A stretch of DNA of 64,000 nt from Nocardioides lijunqiniae (GTDB lineage: Bacteria > Actinomycetota > Actinomycetes > Propionibacteriales > Nocardioidaceae), in assembly GCF_015024225.1 (NCBI RefSeq), contig NZ_JACJGM010000013.1, positions 1-64,000 on the forward strand, in the 5' to 3' direction. Of the stretch, positions 27,501 through 33,387 are shown one piece after another. How positions within the stretch are numbered: the first letter of the stretch is position 1; each line of letters starts with the position of its first letter. The position numbers and the translations under genes were made by a program. The notes beneath the pieces are model-generated. The model had not been told where the DNA came from. It saw only the letters and a list, made by a program, of their open reading frames with translations, and ran no database searches.

Positions 27501-27889
27501 AGGGTGATGTGGCGCTGGCTCCGGCGGACGCCGGCTTCCGCCTCCGGGCGGGGGAGACCCGCACCGTCAGCGTGCCGCTCGGCGCGACCTGCACGGTCGA
27601 GGAGACCGACGTCCCCGACGACGCGACGGTGACCTTCGAGGACTCCGACCGCACCGACGACGGCACGGTCCGCGTCGACCCGGACGCCTCAGTCACGGTG
27701 GTCAACTCCTTCCCCGACGGTGCGGGCGAGACCGAGGAGACCGACGAAGGCGGCGAGGGCGGTGGGGGCCTGCTCCCCTCGGCCGGCGGCCCGCAGCTGT
27801 GGCTGCTCCTCGCAGGCGTCCTCCTGGCCACCGCCGGCGGCTCGCTCGTCGTGACGTCGCGCCGCCGCCGCGACCCGTCGCAGGCCTGA
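21560..27889 (+). CDS. Giant sortase-anchored surface protein with DUF11 and DUF5979-type repeats
   Basis: 2109 residues from GTG 21560 (GGAG 5 nt upstream); ATG 21575 is an alternative start. Signal peptide SGRALMWALVTVVVSMTGLA, then an acidic Pro/Gln/Asp-rich stretch to about residue 130. The long middle holds DUF11-like beta-sandwich repeats (ITLRNNGNVPLVDAVLSDPV, LTVTNSGTADLPDVVVRDLL). From about residue 1417 come six ~100-residue repeats, each opening with xLxVxKxxxG and ending in VTNxF, typical of DUF5979 pilus/adhesin domains that can form Lys-Asn isopeptide bonds. The C-terminus is LLPSAGG, a membrane helix and SRRRRDPSQA, a sortase sorting signal. Probably a stalk or adhesin on the cell wall, controlled by promoter copy 2. 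Confidence 0.9.
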   Translation: MGAVGMSWSGRALMWALVTVVVSMTGLAPGAAVAAPDEQPAVSQEGGPTQGPTQGPTSEEQATDVAPDEGDGGDGDDAPSSPTGAQDAPQDDPSDAPRAPEDGDDETRDGGAAEGRAGPAAAAARAESVVGIAKETSLDGAPAVPGSEFTYILTARCSGLTAGCINQTVTDVLPAGLDMTSLPSSTSTREVTYVAATRTLTVRFIEPLQEPVGALGLNDGATRVLEIGMRVPANTPAPDGTTITNTATTVADNADQASAEADITVSVPRDVKPVATKTWNDGSAVAGSGEASQVVLGIRNASSSSVTVDELRVSDVTPATYERFDLTGVQVERFPAGTDTARLLVCTAATTTCAAADQVAGPAAGGPAPVSLGLPAGVDLDDVTGFVVVFTDANGDALPYDATGGSVRAGLVLRDTVRSTGAPLEPTQKLVTTNCAVPAAVDELDALTSGPAVCDTYDVLPSTVLIDASKDYVADTDGDFSRENGEYAVVGESSPVSATVRVQNKSAFPLQEIRVVEPDAGAPMGEFAKLDVTKVRLRFPTGATAAHLVVSYADGSADLVVDRTAGATIDVARAGTRPSRIEVVYTGVTGDGAPSIAIDATAYLDVHGTLNSSVTAQDLANGTSPGVVNCAQYTAKATTSNSTGTTSGSACKSLPVESPRSSGTGVKTVSQTQLPPGQPVDFGITLRNNGNVPLVDAVLSDPVTEADGTPRAAGNPFAIVRIVSAAVRKDTGVPAVALELFDPAAAGGAGAWLAYAGADTALLTRSTGVRAVVDGELAPTKAVFLDLVTMRRDGVPDGVTLSNCFAAGAAGWSGDPVCSPGMESAPASSAAAINKSIAPGRLVAPIPGVPRQTAQVRLTIANTGNMSARQLQLTDEDRDFFDAADFGKVASVQFPLAADRVRIDAFDGTGWVTGTAVAKGASSFPLPAGIAAADVQGIRATFTSASGGYDIRPCEGVPTPASCTAVVVFDVHPRAALRSDPGTPVPDDLENTLVGGYETRLQTPGVMNPVAPVTADLVLAEGEPELDVDKTPNSAIVPGETAPFRLTVTNSGTADLPDVVVRDLLPPGLSFDETFAGNVGYRVVDVQVPAGTAQPPAPTFTTTTAPGGRVTGLRWGFGDWLMRPGATFTIEIQVKLAPGVTEGQVNTNLMGAISSADDLACAPGTGTQTDGDLGAGTWCTDTAAVTTKAGAAFEARKWVAGNDALGWFDNRTGKAVPVGAAGCPSLSEAGRTYTAFPCIALVNPGDRYDYLLRMVNSGTEPATNMRIIDRFPVQGDKGVVLTGTDRGTQWDHRPTLATAPVLIGSGALTTSYAHAEAGVCTTDLSMTSSCGAGSWADPFGPEAVAAQMRVAWATPLAPGQGVSIAFSMNTPLHVERVADPTIAWNSFGHAETTLRGGGATRVLPPTEPIQVGVALAYGTLRVEKELLANPGGLPVGDREFEMAYACSIDPIGNPAQTVAEGTLSVKPGESADVTGIPAGAECEVWETDAFGGVTNHPEDDPAVVTITPQLGAAVDATVVTVTNSYPLAALSVTKSVEGDAAAYGDATTYPVEVLCAMDGVTATGFPVTVDLVGDDTESIDAPVGSTCTATELDDGGATTTTVAPAAGVLITPGAPAALSLTVTNTFEAGSLQILKKLSGSGASLPDGPFEYDVACTFEGTAIDPVTVTVARNGDDRELVADVPLVLPIGAECTVTETDDGGADATPPPVTVTIVENADDNTVQATFTNEFSAGTVALSKVLAGAGAAAPYATDAVFTVDVTCALDDATNVLFSDAVQIRGGERLELEDALGDPVLLPLGTHCWGTESDTGGATSHAVNADSFADALVVVGGAPDDLQTMELEATNTFDLSSLVLDKVVDGAAAGYAAGREFAVEVTCVLPQGAAVTPLLTREPHTITAGTPLVIEELPVGAECWAEETDAGGATSTVVEFAGPAQPAVVTDQPRHLTVTNTFAAGELRVTKKVVGGGAGPYSFTLACVTDQGDVALAPADAGFRLRAGETRTVSVPLGATCTVEETDVPDDATVTFEDSDRTDDGTVRVDPDASVTVVNSFPDGAGETEETDEGGEGGGGLLPSAGGPQLWLLLAGVLLATAGGSLVVTSRRRRDPSQA

Positions 27890-27892
27890 CGG

Positions 27893-27924
27893 ACGTGGGG
27901 GCCGCCTCCCGGCGGCCCCCACGT
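27893..27924 (+). terminator. Strong hairpin terminator of the surface protein gene
   Basis: ACGTGGGGGCCGCC and GGCGGCCCCCACGT form a perfect 14-bp stem with a TCCC loop, 4 nt after the stop codon. No U tract follows, as is usual in GC-rich actinobacteria. Confidence 0.8.
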
Positions 27925-27929
27925 CTCCG

Positions 27930-28090
27930 GGTGGTCGAGCAGTGAGGAGCGCCAGCGACGAGCGCCCGTCGAGACCCCGGTGGTCGAGCAGTGAGGAGCG
28001 CCAGCGACGAGCGCCCGTCGAGACCCAGTGAGCCGAACGCCGACCGACCCCACGGTGGTTGAGGTGCGAGCGCAGCGAGCCTCGAAACCA
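27930..28090. repeat. REP-like array: two type-A copies and one type-B copy
   Basis: Type A (47 nt; GGTGGTCGAGCAGTGAGGAG ... GCGCCCGTCGAGACC) lies at 27930-27976 and, identically, at 27979-28025. Type B (GGTGGTTGAGGTGCGAGCGC ... GCCTCGAAACC) is at 28054-28090. The spacer GTGAGCCGAACGCCGACC between A and B recurs in nearly the same form at 38525-38546. Each copy is an imperfect palindrome with ends GGTGGTCGAG/GTCGAGACC or GGTTGAG/CTCGAAACC. Confidence 0.85.
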
Positions 28091-28114
28091 CACCCTCGAT
28101 GCGGGGCTGGAGTC

Positions 28115-28275
28115 GGCCCGCGCGCGTAGCAGCCCGGGTCTCGGCGTCAAGGATCGCCTTCGGCGCCCGCTTCGCGGCGGCCTACGGCCGTCCTTGACTC
28201 CGAGCCTCTCCCGGGCTGCTGGGCGGCGCACGGGCGGCGGCGGCTTCGCCGCGCCGCCCGCAAACAGCGCGGGCC
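28115..28275 (+). repeat. Multi-stem element E1, copy A
   Basis: Nested stems by eye: P1 GGCCCGCGC (28115-28123) with GCGCGGGCC (28267-28275); P2 AGCAGCCCGGG (28128-28138) with CCCGGGCTGCT (28210-28220); P3 CTCGG-c-GTCAAGGA (28140-28153) with TCCTTGAC-t-CCGAG (28191-28204). Inside P3 is the near-invariant segment TCGCCTTCGGCGCCCGCTTC; a further GC hairpin follows P2. Copy B at 38671 has the same layout with different P1 and P2 sequences. No protein-coding character was seen. Confidence 0.75.
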
Positions 28276-28426
28276 CTGCCTATCGGTCGCCTATGTCGGC
28301 AGTTCGAGCCTGACCTCGGCCTCTCCACGCTTGGCCGGGCCCGGGTGGCGCCCAACTGCCGACGCTGAGTGTCGGTTGCCGCACCACCAGTCACACCAGC
28401 CCCACCAGAGGGGTGCCGCGGCACCC
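28268..28426 (+). repeat. Dispersed element E2, copy A, with conserved 10-bp inverted repeat
   Basis: GTCGGCAGTT (28295-28304) and AACTGCCGAC (28354-28363) are separated by 49 nt. The second arm runs into a hairpin, CCGACGCTGAGTGTCGG. Other conserved blocks shared with copy B (reverse strand at 38828-38995) are GGGCCCTGCCTATCG, CACGCTTGGCCGGGCC, GTCGGTTGCCGCA, ACCAGTCACA and GGGGTGCCGCG. It ends in the 16-nt palindrome GGGTGCCGCGGCACCC. Confidence 0.75.
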
Positions 28427-28462
28427 AGCTCGAGCCGAGCAACGAGCCAGAGGCGCGACGGA

Positions 28463-29293
28463 TCAGCCCGAGGCGCCGACGGCGAGCAGCGAGCGCAGCT
28501 CGGCGATGACCTCGCGGCACGCCTCGCAGTCGAGCAGGTGCGCGCCGATGGTGGCGGTCAGTGCCGGGTCCAGCCGGTCGCGGGCGAACGCCGGGAAGTC
28601 GTCGCGCAGGGCGTCGCAGTCGGCGTCGGCGCTGCGGGCGACGTGGAGGGCGAGGTAGGCGTCGCGCAGGCCCTGCCGCGCGCGGAAGCTCAGGGCCGCG
28701 ACCGCGTTGGCGTTGAGTCCCAGCTCGTCGCCGACCTCGGCGAGCGGCCGCCCCTCGACGGTGGTCCACCACAGGGCGAGCTGCCAGCGCGCGGGCAGGC
28801 TGGACAGCGCCTGGGCGAGCATCTCGGAGTCGGTGCGCAGGCCGCTGGCCGGCTGGTCGTCGGGAGCTCCCGGCTCGTCGGGCTGCAGGTCCTCGACGGT
28901 GTCGGTGGGCAGCAGCCGCGACTGGCCGCGCCCGACGTCGGCCGCGGAGCTCCGCACGGCGGTGATCAGGTAGGCACGGAACGACACCCGGGGGCCGGCC
29001 CCGCGCGAGAGCTGGTCGAGCACCTTGGTGAACGCCTCGGACACGACGTCGTCGACGTCGGAGGGGCGGCACAGGCGCCGGGCGATGCCGAGCGCGACCG
29101 GCTGGTGGGCGTCGTACAGCTCGGCGACGGCGTCGAGGTCGCCGGCGCGAGCGCGCTCGATGAGACGGCGCTCGTGGAGACGCGCGTCGTCCTCGGCCGG
29201 AGCCGCCGCGACGGCGGGGGACGGCACGTCGGCAGCGAGTGGAGCCCCCCGGCCCTTCGCCGCCCGTCGGATCGACGGCAGGTGGCTCAACAC
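28463..29293 (-). CDS. ECF-like sigma factor with C-terminal zinc-finger (zf-HC2) domain
   Basis: 276 residues. Region 2 (ELYDAHQPVALGIARRL, DVDDVVSEAFTKVLDQL, FRAYLITAVRSSAAD) and region 4 (LPARWQLALWWTTVEG, GLNANAVAALSFRARQGLRD) mark a sigma-70 family factor. The C-terminus carries CDALRDDFP and HLLDCEACRE, the H-x3-C-x2-C zinc-binding motif usual in anti-sigma factors, here fused to the sigma factor. Closely similar to the N-terminal half of the 33508 protein. GTG 29293 has no ribosome binding site, but TAGCAT lies 6 nt upstream (29300-29305), so it may be leaderless. Confidence 0.88.
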   Translation of the reverse strand: MLSHLPSIRRAAKGRGAPLAADVPSPAVAAAPAEDDARLHERRLIERARAGDLDAVAELYDAHQPVALGIARRLCRPSDVDDVVSEAFTKVLDQLSRGAGPRVSFRAYLITAVRSSAADVGRGQSRLLPTDTVEDLQPDEPGAPDDQPASGLRTDSEMLAQALSSLPARWQLALWWTTVEGRPLAEVGDELGLNANAVAALSFRARQGLRDAYLALHVARSADADCDALRDDFPAFARDRLDPALTATIGAHLLDCEACREVIAELRSLLAVGASG

Positions 29294-29382
29294 GTGGCTA
29301 TGCTACCGAGCAATCGGGTACCGCACCGCCGAAGGGGCGAGACCGAGACAGCGGCATGCCGCAGGACACGAGGCGGTGGAGC

Positions 29383-30108
29383 ATGGGCTGGACGTGGGTG
29401 ACCGACCGTCTTGCGCGCTCCCGGCCGGCCGGTGCGTCGTCCGCGGCCGGAGCGACGCCGCCGGACCTGCGTGCGCAGCTGCCCCGACTCTGGCCGGACG
29501 GCCCCGGTGGCCGGGTCGACGAGGAGGCGCTCGCGGTCCTGAGCCGCGGCTACGCGCGCGCGGGACGCACCCTGCAGGACCTGCTCGCCGACCTCGACGT
29601 CCTGTGCTCCGTGGTGGGCATCGGCGCCTCCAGTCGGATGATCGAGGCCTCGTCGGTGGCCTGGTCGGACGCCTTCCTGGACGGAGTGGCCGCGCAGGCC
29701 TCCGGGTCGCCGGCGCCGGGCCGGGACGTCGAGGAGCTGCGCGAGGTCGAGCGGCTCCTGCACCAGGACGGGAACGGCGCGTCCTGGGGTCCGCTGGTCC
29801 CCGTCGGTCGCCTGCTGCTCGTGACCTGGCCGGGCCCGAACGCCGGGCGTCCCCGTCCGTCCGCGGAGGAGCTCGACCGCGTGGTGCGGGAGACCCGGCA
29901 GGTCTTCCCGCGCTCGGCCGTGGCCCCACAGCCCGCCTACGACCGTGTGGTCGCGGCCGTCGCCGACTCGCCCTCGCTGCCGGGGCGCGTGTCCACCCTG
30001 GCGGCGCGCTGCGCGGAGCTGGCCGCCGACGTACCCCCAGCCGTCAGCCTCGCGGACGTGCCTGCCGACGCCGGCGGCGTCGACCGTCTGCTGCGCCCCG
30101 CGGGCTGA
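29383..30108 (+). CDS. Unknown protein, first of a tandem pair; possible degenerate GGDEF fold
   Basis: About 241 residues from ATG 29383 (AGGCGG 6 nt upstream); ATG 29356 in the same frame is an alternative. No signal peptide, no membrane helix. The N-terminal helical part (SRGYARAGRTLQDLLADLDV) resembles that of the following gene (LPLSAVLEDLRLVL), and the C-terminal part (RLLLVTWPGPNAGRP, GRVSTLAARCAELAADVP) could be a GGDEF-like fold lacking the catalytic motif. Family not recognised. Four nt separate it from the next gene, so the two are co-transcribed. Confidence 0.7.
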   Translation: MGWTWVTDRLARSRPAGASSAAGATPPDLRAQLPRLWPDGPGGRVDEEALAVLSRGYARAGRTLQDLLADLDVLCSVVGIGASSRMIEASSVAWSDAFLDGVAAQASGSPAPGRDVEELREVERLLHQDGNGASWGPLVPVGRLLLVTWPGPNAGRPRPSAEELDRVVRETRQVFPRSAVAPQPAYDRVVAAVADSPSLPGRVSTLAARCAELAADVPPAVSLADVPADAGGVDRLLRPAG

Positions 30109-30112
30109 GCCC

Positions 30113-30847
30113 ATGAGTCCCGACGGCCGGCGGTCCCGGTGGAGCCGGTGGGCGGGTGCTCGCGACGAGGTCGCCGGGTCCACCGCGCAGCCCGTGGAGC
30201 CACCGCTCGACGACGACCTCGTGCAGGACGTCGTCACCATGACCGGGCAGGCCGCGGTCGACGGGCTGCCGCTGTCCGCCGTGCTCGAGGACCTGCGCCT
30301 GGTGCTGGACCTCGCGCCGGGCGCGGACCTTCCGGCGCCGGTCCTGCGCGCGTGCGCACTCGCCTGGGCCTCGGTGCAGCAGGAGCTCGCCGCCGGGTCG
30401 GCCGACGACGTGGCGGTGCGGACCTGGCACGAGCTGGAGAGCCACCTGTGGGGGTCGGTGGGACTGGGCGAGGGGCCCGACCCCACGTGGCTCGTCGAGG
30501 TCCGCGCCGGTACGCCGCGCCCGGCCGAGGCCGGCGGGTCGGCCCTGGCCTCGGTGCTGGGCCCGGTCGACCACCTGCGCGGCGCCGCGCAGGTGCTGGC
30601 CTCCTACCTGGTCCGGCCGGGCGAGCAGGTGAGCCTGCTGCGCCCGCCCACCGGCCAGGAGCCGGACCGGGTGCTCGCGCTCGTGGTCTCCGGACCCGAC
30701 GAGGGGCGGCCCGAGCTGGCGCGCGCGCGGCTGCAGGCGCAGCCCATCGGTGGCGAAGGGGCCCTCGACGTCCGGGTGGTCGCCCTGACCGGCCATCCCG
30801 ACGGGATGCTGGCCGCGCTCCGCGAGGCCGTCGAGCGCCGGGACTGA
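30113..30847 (+). CDS. Unknown protein, second of a tandem pair; possible degenerate GGDEF domain
   Basis: 244 residues. The C-terminal ~110 residues run SVLGPVDHLRGAAQVLASYL, RPGEQVSLLRPPTG, DRVLALVVSG, ARARLQAQPI, VRVVALTGHPDGMLAALREA. Spacing of hydrophobic strands and the position of RPGEQV resemble a GGDEF domain in which the GGDEF signature is missing (inference from pattern only). The N-terminal half is helical (QAAVDGLPLSAVLEDLRLVL). It ends 22 nt before the convergent sensor gene. No signal peptide or membrane helix. Confidence 0.7.
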   Translation: MSPDGRRSRWSRWAGARDEVAGSTAQPVEPPLDDDLVQDVVTMTGQAAVDGLPLSAVLEDLRLVLDLAPGADLPAPVLRACALAWASVQQELAAGSADDVAVRTWHELESHLWGSVGLGEGPDPTWLVEVRAGTPRPAEAGGSALASVLGPVDHLRGAAQVLASYLVRPGEQVSLLRPPTGQEPDRVLALVVSGPDEGRPELARARLQAQPIGGEGALDVRVVALTGHPDGMLAALREAVERRD

Positions 30848-30869
30848 GTGGGCGCGCGGCGCCACCGAC

Positions 30870-32228
30870 TCAGGAGGTGGGGCGGCGACGCCAGTCGCGG
30901 GTGAGCTCGGCGAGGGCGTCGTCCACCAGGTCCGAGGCGGACTCGATGGTCCCGCTGCGTGTCGCCAGGCGCACGTGCGCGCCGTCCAGCACCTGCTCGG
31001 ACCAGGACCGCAGGCTGCTCTCGGGCACGTCCCGGGCCACGAGCCCGAGCCGCAGCTCCCCGCACCTGCCCACCGCGATCGTCTCGAGCCGGTCCTCCCA
31101 GGCGTCGGCGACGGTGCGCGCCACGCGGCTGAGCGTGCCGGCGTCCGCGGCCTCCACGACCAGCGCCGATGCCGGGACCGAGCGCCCGCGGTCGAACGAC
31201 GAGGCACTCGTGAGCGCCTGGTCGAACGCGCGGGCCGACAGCACCCGCGTCGAGGGGTCGTACGCCGGCAGCCGGTTCATGACGGCCAGCCGGGCGCTGC
31301 GCGTCTGCTCCTCGGTGGCGTCGCCGGCCGAGCGGCGCAGCAGGCACACCCACCCGCGGGAGGGCGACCCGTGCGAGGGGAGCCGCTGCACGTAGCCGCT
31401 GAACCGGACGCTGTCCTCGCCCGCGTCCAGGACGACCGTCACGGTGTCGATGCCCGCGAGGTCGGAGCCCAGCAGCTCCTCGCCGCTGCTGCCGGCGTCC
31501 GGCGGGCTCGCGCCGCGCAGCGTGTAGAAGAGCCGCGCCGGCGCGTTGAGGTCCACCAGGCGCTGGTCCTGGTCGAAGACGAAGAGCAGCGCGCCCAGGT
31601 CGTCGATGAGGACGTCGGGGCTGGGACGCACGCGCAGCTCGTCGGCCGCGCGGACGGTCGCGAGGGCCAGCACCAGCAGCAGCACGGCGGCCACGACGTC
31701 GGTGACGTTCAGCAGGAACGCCTCCGCGACCAGGATCCCCACCGCGGAGGCGAGCACGCCCCGGGCGATGTGGCGCACGGCGGGAGCGGGGTCGTTGGCG
31801 CGCTGCGCCACCCACACCGTGGCGACGACCAGCACCCCGAAGGAGTAGACGGTGTTGAAGACGAACAACGGGTCGCGTGAGTCCAGCCCCCACCCGACCC
31901 GGAGCGCCAGCATCGCGGCCGGCACGCCCAGCCACATGGCCACGAGCGCCCGTGGCGGCTGCCAGCCGTAGCGCGAGAAGGTGCCCGCCCAGATCAGGAA
32001 GGCCCCGCCGCAGAAGGCGATCACGGGCAGCCAGAGCACCTGGTGCCAGGGGTGCAGGCCCTCCGCCTTCACCGACGCCACGGAGAGGGTCCAGACCACC
32101 GTGCCGGCCGAGGCCCACAGCAGGTAGCGGGTGGCGCCGAACGGTCGTTCCGTGCGCAGCCACAGGTAGCCGGTCGTCGCGGCCGCGATCACGGCCGCGA
32201 TGAGGTGCACCCCCGTCACCACGGACAC
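30870..32228 (-). CDS. 7TM sensor protein with PAS-like and degenerate C-terminal GGDEF-like domain
   Basis: About 452 residues from GTG 32228 (VSVVTGVHLIAAVIA). Seven hydrophobic segments fill the first ~210 residues, like the N-terminal 7TM region of some histidine kinases. A PAS-like segment follows (LGALLFVFDQDQRLVDLNAP) and then a region beginning LPAYDPSTRVLSARAFDQAL, which resembles a GGDEF start (DPLTGL...R..F) but no GGDEF motif appears. No kinase boxes are seen. A membrane signal receptor acting through protein contacts rather than c-di-GMP synthesis is inferred. The frame is open to 32795, but the upstream part lacks coding character. Confidence 0.75.
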   Translation of the reverse strand: MSVVTGVHLIAAVIAAATTGYLWLRTERPFGATRYLLWASAGTVVWTLSVASVKAEGLHPWHQVLWLPVIAFCGGAFLIWAGTFSRYGWQPPRALVAMWLGVPAAMLALRVGWGLDSRDPLFVFNTVYSFGVLVVATVWVAQRANDPAPAVRHIARGVLASAVGILVAEAFLLNVTDVVAAVLLLVLALATVRAADELRVRPSPDVLIDDLGALLFVFDQDQRLVDLNAPARLFYTLRGASPPDAGSSGEELLGSDLAGIDTVTVVLDAGEDSVRFSGYVQRLPSHGSPSRGWVCLLRRSAGDATEEQTRSARLAVMNRLPAYDPSTRVLSARAFDQALTSASSFDRGRSVPASALVVEAADAGTLSRVARTVADAWEDRLETIAVGRCGELRLGLVARDVPESSLRSWSEQVLDGAHVRLATRSGTIESASDLVDDALAELTRDWRRRPTS

Positions 32229-32288
32229 GGCGTCATCGTTCCACAGCGCGTGCCGGGAGCCGGACGTGGTCCGTCCTGCGTGCTCCGC

Positions 32289-32313
32289 GTAAGGGATCCG
32301 CTCGACGCGCGTC
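32289..32313 (+). promoter_or_regulatory. ECF-type promoter GTAAG-N16-CGTC (copy 3)
   Basis: CCGCGTAAGG, then CGTCCCTGAG at the 16-nt spacing. It points toward the 107-aa gene whose ATG is at 32388, in the gap shared with the divergent 7TM sensor. Confidence 0.72.
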
Positions 32314-32387
32314 CCTGAGGGACACGAAGGACCCCCGGCTCGGGCCGAGGCGACGCTGCGGCGCACGCGCCGAGGAACGAGGTAGCG

Positions 32388-32711
32388 ATGCCCCCCGAGC
32401 ACGGGCTCCCCGACGAGGACGCGAGATCGGCGCGCGAGGCGCTGGCGGCGCTGCTCCTGGACCGGATCGTCGACGGCGCCGTGGCCGAGCTGGACGTGCC
32501 CCACGTCGTGATCTGCACCGAGCTCCCCGGAGGGGCGACGACCTGCCGGGGTCCCTACCCGGACGCCCTCGCGGCCGCGACGGCCGCCGAGCGGCAGCGT
32601 GCCTCCCTGGCGGGGTGGGCCGGCGAGGGAGCGCGGCGGTTCGGCGTAGCTCCCCTCCACCCACCCGGACGGGACACGTGGCCCGAGCTCGATGCGGCCG
32701 GCGACGCGTAA
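32388..32711 (+). CDS. Small hypothetical protein (107 aa) under the GTAAG/CGTC promoter
   Basis: Not recognised. An N-terminal helical segment (DARSAREALAALLLDRIVDG) is followed by strands (DVPHVVICTELPGGATTC) and another helix (DALAAATAAERQRASLAGWA). No signal peptide. GAGGAACGAGG lies 5-15 nt before the ATG. The stop is just 30 nt before the start of the next sigma factor, and promoter copy 4 overlaps its 3' end. Soluble small partner or regulator is a guess from context only. Confidence 0.65.
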   Translation: MPPEHGLPDEDARSAREALAALLLDRIVDGAVAELDVPHVVICTELPGGATTCRGPYPDALAAATAAERQRASLAGWAGEGARRFGVAPLHPPGRDTWPELDAAGDA

Positions 32712-32732
32712 GCAAGCCCGCGGCGGTGCGTC
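32708..32732 (+). promoter_or_regulatory. ECF-type promoter GTAAG-N16-CGTC (copy 4), at the sigma factor gene
   Basis: ACGCGTAAGC, 16 nt, CGTC, then CGACTGGC and ATG at 32741. The distance CGTC to ATG is 8 nt, as for copy 1, implying a leaderless mRNA. The -35 overlaps the last codon of the preceding gene. Confidence 0.75.
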
Positions 32733-32740
32733 CGACTGGC

Positions 32741-33340
32741 ATGACGGGGGCGATGCACGGCACGAGGACCGAGCCGGCCGGGGGCGGCCCGGCACCCAGG
32801 AGCGCGGACGACACGGCGCTGCTCGCCGGCCTGCGCCGCGGTGACGGCCAGGCCTGGGAGGAGCTCTGGCGGCGGCACTACCCGTGGGTGCGCGGCTGGG
32901 CGGCGTCCGCGCTGCGCAGCGACGAGGAGGGCGAGGACGTCGCCTCGGAGACGTTGCTGCGCACGCTGGTGCGCTTCAGCGTCCACCCGGCGCCGGACTC
33001 GCTGCGCGCCTACCTGCGCACCGCGGCGGGCAACCTCGTGGTCGACACCGTCCGCGCCCGCGTGCAGCGGCGCGAGATCGCGGAGCGCCAGGCCGGCGAC
33101 GCCCGGATCGGTGGCGACGAGGCCTCCGACCTGCTCCCCGAGGAGCGCCGCGCGGTGGCGCGCGCGCTGCGGGAGATGCCGGAGCGGCAGCGCTACGTCC
33201 TGGTGCGTCTCGTCGTCGACGGGCTGAGCGTCGCGGAGGTCGCCGAGGAGATCGCGGTCAGCCCGAACGCCGCCAGCCAGCTGGCCTTCCGCGCGCGCGC
33301 CACGATGCGCCGGCTCCTCGGGAGCCTGATGGCGGCCTGA
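32741..33340 (+). CDS. ECF RNA polymerase sigma factor, probably autoregulated
   Basis: 199 residues. Region 2: AWEELWRRHYPWVRGWAASA, EDVASETLLRTLVRF, LRAYLRTAAGNLVVD. Region 4: LREMPERQRYVLVRLVVDGL, VAEVAEEIAVSPNAASQLAF. No extra domain and no adjacent classical anti-sigma gene. ATG 32741 is taken as a leaderless start because it lies 8 nt after the CGTC of promoter copy 4; ATG 32753, preceded by GGGGG, is the alternative. The compact factor and the promoter at its own gene make it the best candidate for the sigma factor that reads GTAAG-N16-CGTC. Confidence 0.88.
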   Translation: MTGAMHGTRTEPAGGGPAPRSADDTALLAGLRRGDGQAWEELWRRHYPWVRGWAASALRSDEEGEDVASETLLRTLVRFSVHPAPDSLRAYLRTAAGNLVVDTVRARVQRREIAERQAGDARIGGDEASDLLPEERRAVARALREMPERQRYVLVRLVVDGLSVAEVAEEIAVSPNAASQLAFRARATMRRLLGSLMAA

Positions 33341-33387
33341 CCCGACCCCCGTGTCCCGACGTCCGCGAATCAGCTGGGGCGTCGGGC

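Noticed and set aside
27930..28090. Regularly spaced repeats that could suggest a CRISPR array
   Set aside because: Units are palindromic and of two types, spacers are 2-28 nt and themselves repeated, and no cas genes are present. They are REP-like.
28294..28310. GGCAGTTCGAGCC resembling a tRNA T-arm
   Set aside because: No acceptor stem, D-arm or anticodon arm can be folded around it; it is part of the E2 inverted repeat.
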